NCBI GenBank assembly: GCA_037951105.1
Contig: JBAMJV010003291.1
Location: forward strand, 67,001-131,000
Length of the DNA stretch: 64,000 nt
Direction: 5' to 3'
DNA from: Echinarachnius parma
Taxonomy: Eukaryota; Echinodermata; Echinoidea; Clypeasteroida; Echinarachniidae
Numbering within the stretch: position 1 is the stretch's first letter; each line of letters starts with the position of its first letter. Positions 57,042 to 64,000 of this stretch are shown piece by piece. The translations under genes were made by a program, and so were the position numbers. Below the pieces are notes generated by a model. It saw only the letters and a list, made by a program, of their open reading frames with translations, did not search any database and was not told where the DNA came from.

Positions 57042-57777
57042 TGGGCCGTATGCATAAAACGTAGCAATTGCTTATAAGCAATTGCTTCAAGCACAAGCAA
57101 GAGCTTGTCAAGCAAAATATCAAGTTCAAGCAATTGCTTAATTTCGTATGCATAAGCTTTTGCTTGTGCTGAAACCTTTTGCTTACACTGCCTAAGCAAT
57201 TGCTTACGTGTTGAACAAAGCATCGTCACGGTTGTGCGAACATCGCTGACATCACTGACAACAAAGGGGATTCGTAGTGTATGCAAACGTCGTGTAGTCC
57301 CTTGCATAGCAGCTTTCCCTGGTCGTGCCCGACCTGGCAACAGTATTTTTCTTACGCAAATATTTTAAAATCATGAACAAAATTGCCTACATGGATATAA
57401 ATGTCTAAAATAACAGCCATTTGATTAAATATGTAATCACAACATAACCTCTAGAACCAGGAGTTCTAAATCATCCTTAAAAAGGTATGAAGACTTGATT
57501 CTAAAACGCGAATGTCCTTAGTAAGCAAGAGCTCAAGCTGGTCTGGAGGTGCTTGAAAAAACGCAAGCAATTGCTTATCAAGACAAGTAAAAGGTTCGTT
57601 TTATGCATACGGTTTTAAGCAATTGCTCGTTTGGTTAGCAATTGCTTACGAGCAGTAAGCAATTGCTTGTGCTTGTAAGCAAAAGCTTTTGCTTGCAAGC
57701 AATTGCTTGTTTGTGTGCATACCGATTCAAGCAAAAGGCTAGCACAAGCAATTGCTTGTTTTTATGCATACGGCCCA
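57042..57777. mobile_element. MITE with GGGCCGTATGCATAAAA ends and many AAGCAATTGCTT words
   Basis: Left end gggccgtatgcataaaa; right end ttttatgcatacggccc, perfect 17-base inverted repeats. More than ten copies of agcaattgctt (a palindrome) and agcaaaagctt-type variants fill both subterminal regions. About 736 bp, no transposase. Confidence 0.85.
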
Positions 57778-58029
57778 CTGTGTTTAAAATGTGGTCCATA
57801 TAGATCTAGGGTTTACACGTTGTTGAGAATTCGGGGCATAACCTCTTCATTTAAGGGTAATAACTGTGAAACCTGATGAGCACGCATTGCCCTCAAATCC
57901 CTGGGTTTACTCATATCGATGTAGATGCGGGTAAACGAAGAATCCTCACGAAGTATAGAGAATGTAATACGAGACATGAGGAGCGCTTCATCTAAATTCA
58001 AAAGTCCTCCCCGAAAAAAGGTAGCCTAC

Positions 58030-58960
58030 TCGTGTGCAATCTGCACGAGTCCCAGCAGTAGGTAAGATCATTCAACATTGTGCAAATATCCTGTTACATA
58101 TTACTATTATGATGATATTATTGTCAGCGTCAACAAACCAACATTCATGTGTTATACTGAAGCAAGACAATTCTTTATTATCTTAATTTGATTTCAAATG
58201 ACCCTACCTGGCAATTGCTCGCATGCAATATACACGCACGCCCTCGGGGTTGGGAAGATCATTGAACATTGTGCAAATACCCGGTTGAAAATGTCCGAGG
58301 AGATTATTGTCGGCGAGACATGTTAATTTCAACAAACCAACACTCATGTACTGAATCAAGAATGGTGTAATGTACTCCCTATAAAATCGAAAGTCAGCCA
58401 TGCCTCGGAATTTCTCTCATAAATGCAAAATATCACGAGCCCTACCAGAGGGGAAGACTATTCGACATTGTGCAAATACCCGGTTGCACATTTTTGTAGG
58501 ATATAATCGTCAGCGAGACATTCTAATTTCAACGAACCAACACTCATGTACTGAATCAAGAATGGTGTAATGTACTCCCTATAAAATCGAAAGTCAGCCA
58601 TGCCTCGGAATTTCTCTCATAAATGCAAAATATCACGAGCCCTACCAGAGGGGAAGACTATTCGACATTGTGCAAATACCCGGTTGTACATTTTTGTAGG
58701 ATATAATCGTCAGCGAGACATTCTAATTTCAACAAACCAACACTCATGTACTGAATCAAGAAAAATATATAATGTACTCTCTCTATAAAATCGAAAGTCA
58801 TCCATGCCTCGGAATTGCTCTCAATAATGCAACATAGCACGAGCCCTACCAGAAGGGAAGAATAGTCAACATTCTGCAAACAACCTGTTGCAATGTACCG
58901 TATAGGGTATACGAATGGCAGCGAGACATTCTAATTGCGTTGCAACATAAATGCACTGAT
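58030..58960. repeat. tandem array of 200-bp units
   Basis: cactcatgtactgaatcaag occurs at 58341, 58541 and 58741, exactly 200 bp apart. More divergent units flank these (acattcatgtgttatactg near 58140; a left half at 58050; a decayed unit to 58960). Each unit has attgtgcaaatacccggttg and cgaaagtcagccatgcctcgg. Minus-strand frames of about 60 codons repeat with the unit but differ in stops. Confidence 0.85.
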
Positions 58961-60350
58961 GACTCAATTCATCCTTAATCAATACCTGCTCCTAAACAGC
59001 ATACAGGGCAATTATAATGTGCAACTGTAATGTATTGTATGTCATTACAAAACTTGAGAGGGACTTTTTTTATTTTCAATAGGGCCCCCCTCGCGCTAGC
59101 CTATACTCTTACGCAATACGCACGAGGCAATACGCACACAACATGTTGAAAAGGTATGCAAGTCTGTAAGAGAAGTCAACGAAACATTCTTATATAACAT
59201 GCACATGTTTGATAATACATGTATACCCATTATAATTATACTTTTCTTGTATAGGGGTTACATACAAAGTATACATTCAACATAATTATGTCCCCTAGGG
59301 GGCGCTCAATATAAATCCATCAGTATACATCCTGATAATAATTAGACCATCCATGGCCACCTGATCAATAGTACACAAATCCTTTAGCAAACATAATTAT
59401 ATAAAAGCGACATTGTGCAAACAAAACGTTGCAAAACAGCTTTAATATACCAAGGTCATCAGAATGTTTCTATGGCCAGTGGCTTATAGCTACTGGGGGT
59501 AGAGGGGTGGGGGGGGGGGGGGGGGGTGGCTGTGTGCTCCCTGAATAATTTGAAGACAAATACACACAATACAAACACATCACGGGACAATATCTGAATA
59601 AATAGAAAAATACGTTAGGTGTGCCCCTCCCCCCCCCCCCCCCCCCCAAACAAACAAAAAATAAAAATAAAATAAATCAGTCCGGCCAAGCTACGCCACT
59701 GATAATTGTAATATCAAGCGTGCTTGTTCAATTATTCGTATTAGAAAAAAAAAATGTGTTGACAAATCACTATAATTGAAACATAATTATGTAACTTGAC
59801 AGGCGTTTAATTTTCACGCAGCAGTCAACCGATAACCAACCTGTTACCATGGTTACAGAACTTTGTTCAGAACATTAATACATTGCATGACGTTTCCTTT
59901 TATCAAAGCCGAATTAATATAGACATATAATTATATGTTAACTCTTTGCCAAAGAAAATCTACATTAACATGAGACGTATAATTGTATGTCATTAATAAC
60001 AGTTCATATGCGTAAATACATTTTGCTCGACACTGTTTCAAAAGCAATTAATGAGTGAAACATAGTGTACCATTAATATGGCTTTTATCAAATACTTGTT
60101 AATTATATGGGTAAATGTCGGTGTTTACTGCGGAGGCACTGGAATTATGCATTGTGTGTATTTTATTCACTTTCTCGAGCTATAGTTTACTAAAGTCTAC
60201 TTTGAATATCTACATTAGACATTTTCTTTAATATGCTACCATTGCCAATGTAATAATTTTACTTACAAGAAATTATAATACAAATCTTACAATTTAAGGG
60301 AAAATTTGTTTTGTTACAGTAAGGCATCAAAATGTCATCCGCAAGCAATA
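58961..60350. other. AT-rich sequence with a G-run element
   Basis: Bases 59471-59701 look like another G/C-run element: left cagtggcttatagctactggg, a G run at 59510-59527, a C run at 59629-59648, right gccaagctacgccactg. The rest is AT-rich with no recognised gene. Confidence 0.5.
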
Positions 60351-60764
60351 TTAATGGGATCTAGTATTAAAAACATTGTCAAAATAATTTGTCAACGCTT
60401 ACTTGGATGTCTAGCGATTCCGACATTCCCCATTATATTCGTATTACCAATAAAAGTATAGAATATCTTTCGGATTTATAAATCTCTCATCTGTTTTAGA
60501 GATATATATGACTTACGTGTTCAGATTGAAGATTATCTACTGGACAACTGAAACTTTGTATAAAGTCAGCGCAATAATTTTACCGAATATCACAATGCAT
60601 TTTTACTCATTACTTAGTCATATTATGATATGGATTATTTTACCATGTTTTCCATGACAGTTTCATACATCAATCAGTGGAAATATCATATCACATAAGT
60701 ACACTTTTTTATCAACCATTTGCCAGTTTGTGCACATGCCAACAAATTTACTCGGTCCCTTTAA
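60351..60764. mobile_element. TTAA-flanked MITE (family 1), divergent copy
   Basis: Left TTAATGGGATCTAGTATTAA-like; right AACAAATTTACTCGGTCCCTTTAA. The interior keeps attcgtattaccaataaaag, actcattacttagtcat and tttgtgcacatgcc but is more diverged than other copies. Confidence 0.65.
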
Positions 60765-61140
60765 GCATGAACCGGTTTCTACGTCCATTATCGAGATAAT
60801 GAGGGTAATTTAGAATGCAGGTCAAATCAATGCACTAGCAATCTCCCAGAATGAAATACTCGAAAAGTAATCAAGCGTTAGTTATCTGGGTAACATAATA
60901 TTTGTTTTGCGTTGATAAGGGTATAAATTAGAATGAGTTCAATTAATTTGGTCGAGTTCGAAATTATTCATGTGTATATTATATAAAGTGTATGCGAGTT
61001 ATAATGATAGATCTATCTCATCTGCCGTGTGGATAGTAGTTAGGTTAATTACCGATAACGGTCAAGTAATGATATTATAATTACGCGTTTACAATAATAT
61101 TGGACATTATTAATGTGTGTATTGAAGTGCATTACCCGTC

Positions 61141-61212
61141 TGTATGTGTACGCGTGTGTGTAAGTGTAGGTCTGTATGTGAGTGCGTGTACGCGTGTGTG
61201 TAATCTTATGTC

Positions 61213-61296
<84 letters not shown>

Positions 61297-61345
61297 CGTG
61301 TGTGTAATCATAGTTCTGTATGTATGTGTGTGCATTGGTGTGTAG
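61141..61345. repeat. (TG)n microsatellite
   Basis: An uninterrupted (TG)n of about 76 bases at 61217-61293, flanked by imperfect GTGTGTAA/GTACGCG variants. Cys/Val and His/Thr frames through it are artefacts of the composition. Confidence 0.9.
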
Positions 61346-61501
61346 GAGGGTTAATTTCAAATTGAAATTACTTCCACATTTGATTTTTAAAAACGACAGC
61401 AACAATACATACGAAAACGTTTACAAGTTTATACAATTATTGCGTTTTAGTAGTACATACAAAATACCTTGTACGAATGGGACAGTATACAAATGATGCA
61501 C

Positions 61502-61649
61502 AGGCATGAGTGGATCGGTAAGAATTGGATGCACGAGTTTAACTTTGGTATGGTTTAAAGTTAAACCCACGAGCGCAGCGAGTGGGTTTTAGACCATTTC
61601 CAAAGTTAAACGAGTGCATACAATTCTTACCGATCCACGAAATATGCCT
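61502..61649. repeat. 148-bp palindromic sequence
   Basis: Arms tggatcggtaagaatt...cacgagtttaactttgg and ccaaagttaaacgagtg...aattcttaccgatcca, with the inner stem acccacgagcgcagcgagtgggt. Its right end plus adjacent sequence (gatccacgaaatatgc) is repeated directly at 62043. Confidence 0.75.
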
Positions 61650-61732
61650 GTTCAGCATTTGTTTTATAAAATGGGCGCGAAAAAATGTGAAAATCAGATT
61701 TTTTTCCCAGTAATGGCTAAATTGGCTAAATT

Positions 61733-61813
61733 TACCGACCCATGGCTTAAAAGTACCGACCCATGGCTTCAAAAGTACCGACCCATGGCTGCAAAAGTAC
61801 CGACCCATGGCTG
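61733..61813. repeat. four tandem units of about 20 bp
   Basis: Units of taccgacccatggct plus 4-6 A-rich bases, four times. The AT-only stretch 61835-62040 follows. Confidence 0.8.
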
Positions 61814-62059
61814 GGGAAAATTTTGATTTTCACATTTTAATTTTTTATTTTTATTTTTTTAAATGATATACATTTTTTTACATAAATTTTAAAATTTTTT
61901 AAAAATTTTGTTTTTAAAATTATATAAATTTTGTTTTATTTTTATTTTTTTTAATGATATAAAAAAAAAATTATATAAATTCTAAAATTAAATTTATTTT
62001 GTTTAAAGATATACATTTTATTTTTTTATTTTTTTATTTTTTCGATCCACGAAATATGC

Positions 62060-63470
62060 TTGTGCAGCATTTTTTTTTTTAAATGAGCGCAAAAAACTGA
62101 AAATCAAACTAAAGTGAGCCATGTATCAGTAAAAAAACTTGTACACGCTAACTGACCAATCAGAATGCAGGGATTCTTCTACCCATTTTATAATACCGTC
62201 TTGAGTGTGCCCTTTCTACGATCACATAAATCGTACATGACTTTAGGCGGTAAGCGGTGGTTAATTTCGAAAAGTAGGTAATTCAATGGTGACCTAGTTT
62301 GTATATTACATGTGTGAAAGTGTGTACATGTGTTTCGACTTGCTAGGCTTAACGAGCGCAGGGCAATGTACGTTTTTATGTATGTGCTAACGTGCATAAG
62401 CGTTTAGTTCGTATGTGTGTCCGTGCGTGTGAATGCTCGGGAGGGCGCTGTTTCGTGACGATTAACTTTTGTTCTTAGTTATACTTATATGTCTATGGAA
62501 AGGGGAAACTCCCCGCCCACGAAATTAATACACCGTCGGTTGTGAAAGAGAAGGGTGCTTAGTCACATTCTGTACTTCGAAGATATTCGTATTCAAAGTT
62601 TTGAAAGTCGATACATGTACAAACCAATTAACCAATTGTAGCTCTCTTTAATATTTGATAAATATTCCCCCCCCCCCCAAAAAAAAAACATTAGTATTAT
62701 CTTAAAATGTTGCATCACGTAGAAGAGACTTTATCTTACAAGATGACATGCATAACTCAATTTAGCCAAAAATCGCCTTAACGTCCTTCTTACTCACTCC
62801 ATCCGACGACATGCACCTCGGAGATGAGTATCGTCCTATTATGTTGCCACGAGAGGAGTTCTACTGACAATGACGTATCACAATACACATAATTTATCTG
62901 TTCAAACTCATTTCTAGGTTTCTAGACTGCCCTAAACTTCAAGGTACCACCACTATAACCCATTGCCTACGGAAACCTTCCAGGGATATGTATAAAGTCT
63001 AAGGGGATTTCAGAATATTGAATGGGAAGGGTTACTTAATTAAGTACAAGGGATACAGAGCTGTACATGACTGTGTAGGCGTAGCCTTAAGTCAAAGCGC
63101 CCGCGCTATTAAACGAGCCTTAAAGCTGAACAATGTGAACAAAGCGAAATCTACAAAAAGCCGATAGCGGCTTATGCGACGTCTATACATTTCGCGGGTT
63201 ATGAACACATTTATAAAGGGACCTGGTATTCCATGAATTAACAACTTATTGAAGGAAACCGATAGATTAAATTGGAAATGGTAAGAATCAGCACGACCCG
63301 GTTGTTCTGACAAATGTACATGAATACTTCAGTCCTGATATCCATCTATAGAAAGGATGTTATCCTTTGTTACAATACACATTCCTCAAATATATTATGT
63401 TATTGTATTGAAATTCAACAGATTATGTAGGTATTGTGGGTTCAGTCGACCATGACACCTAAAGCCCTCG
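62060..63470. other. sequence with no recognised gene
   Basis: No domain or RNA gene recognised. Bases 62658-62690 hold a short C run followed by A run. Bases 62950-62985 hold a variant of the word with cccattgcctacggaa seen elsewhere. Confidence 0.35.
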
Positions 63471-63474
63471 GCAC

Positions 63475-63690
63475 ACAGAGCCGACTCGACCCGATCCGAC
63501 TGGTTTTCAGTCAGGCTCGAGTCGGTTTCGCTCAATCGGAGCCGATTCAACATGTTGAATCGGCCTCGAATGATCTCCGACTGGCTGCGGGTCTTGACCG
63601 ACAAAACCGGAGTCATGAGGCAAGGTATAGTGAGCTGAACCGACTGAAAACTAGTCGGATCGGGTCGAGTCGGCTCTGTGTGCGGAGGGA
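63475..63690. mobile_element. 216-bp hairpin MITE, CACACAGAGCCGACTCG type
   Basis: Left ccctcggcacacagagccga; right tcggctctgtgtgcggaggg. Arms continue through ctcgacccgatccgact / agtcggatcgggtcgag. The centre contains gattcaacatgttgaatc. Flanking taaag / ttaaag may be a target duplication. Confidence 0.83.
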
Positions 63691-64000
63691 TTAAAGTGTT
63701 AAGAACAGAAAGATTCAGGCATATTGCATTTCATAACCGACATATTTGCGTCACAATGTCTGTATTCTGAAGTAGCTACAGACTGAACGGTCCCTGTAGA
63801 AATTGATTTCCAATGATGTATTGCGTTTTCGGCCGTGATGCTCCATCAATATGACACTAATTACTATGAATTGAAGATTTATTCTGCATTTCAAACGCTC
63901 GCTTCAAAATAAAATGCATACTGTTCTACGTGTGCCAATACGTTACGTGGTGCTGGACGCGTGGACGATAATCTTGATAATAATCCTATATTTGCTTTTT

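Noticed and set aside
58200-58880. Repeated minus-strand peptides with MADFRFYREYIT as tandem exons
   Set aside because: Stops and frame differ between units and there are no matched splice sites; DNA-level satellite explains the similarity.
61049-61405. Frames rich in His/Thr or Cys/Val
   Set aside because: Translation of a (TG)n tract.
1-64000. CRISPR array, bacterial operon or phage content
   Set aside because: Intron-exon structure and animal-type repeats exclude a prokaryotic origin; no regularly spaced short repeats with unique spacers were seen.

Overview
This is eukaryotic genomic DNA, AT-rich and dominated by introns and repeats. The only confident protein-coding gene is a synaptotagmin on the minus strand. 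It is read as four exons at 48522-47645, 46322-46202, 22190-22019 and 9116-8906, giving about 460 residues: a transmembrane segment, linker, C2A, C2B and stop. The 5' end (short luminal part and start codon) is not recognised and lies upstream, either in 48523-64000 or beyond the window. All three introns have GT/AG ends and compatible phases. Sequence features place the protein with the Syt3/6/9/10 group. A neuronal C2 protein, CR1/L2-like LINE debris, tRNA-derived SINE-like units and a TTAGGG tract indicate an animal. The wealth of foldback MITEs suggests a marine invertebrate, perhaps a deuterostome such as an echinoderm, but this is inference.

Layout. 1-1300: LINE fragments, one nested against another and one split by a short insertion. 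2000-3690: about 1.7 kb of ATC/CAT-type repeat with a higher-order unit of 150-165 bp. 3700-8900: region downstream of the synaptotagmin stop, AT-rich, with large hairpin MITEs. 8906-48522: the synaptotagmin gene, with introns of about 12.9 kb, 24.0 kb and 1.3 kb loaded with MITEs, two hAT-like elements with perfect 8-bp target duplications, tandem arrays and tRNA-like units. 48523-64000: upstream sequence or a further intron, with more MITEs, a 200-bp tandem array, minisatellites and a (TG)n tract.

Most unusual points. (1) The first C2B exon is present five times in tandem, with acceptors exactly 201 bp apart for four copies and 225 bp for the fifth. Only the copy nearest the next exon has a splice donor. 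The other four keep an acceptor and open frame but run into stops. (2) Several MITE families with unrelated interiors share ends of the type TTAAAGG...CCTTTAA. At four places two such elements abut and share one TTAA. (3) A 112-bp hairpin occurs three times, twice as an overlapping head-to-tail pair. (4) G-run elements at 19081-20547 and 28962-30047 carry exact 8-bp direct repeats, which identifies at least two of the many poly-G/poly-C tracts as parts of hAT-like transposons.
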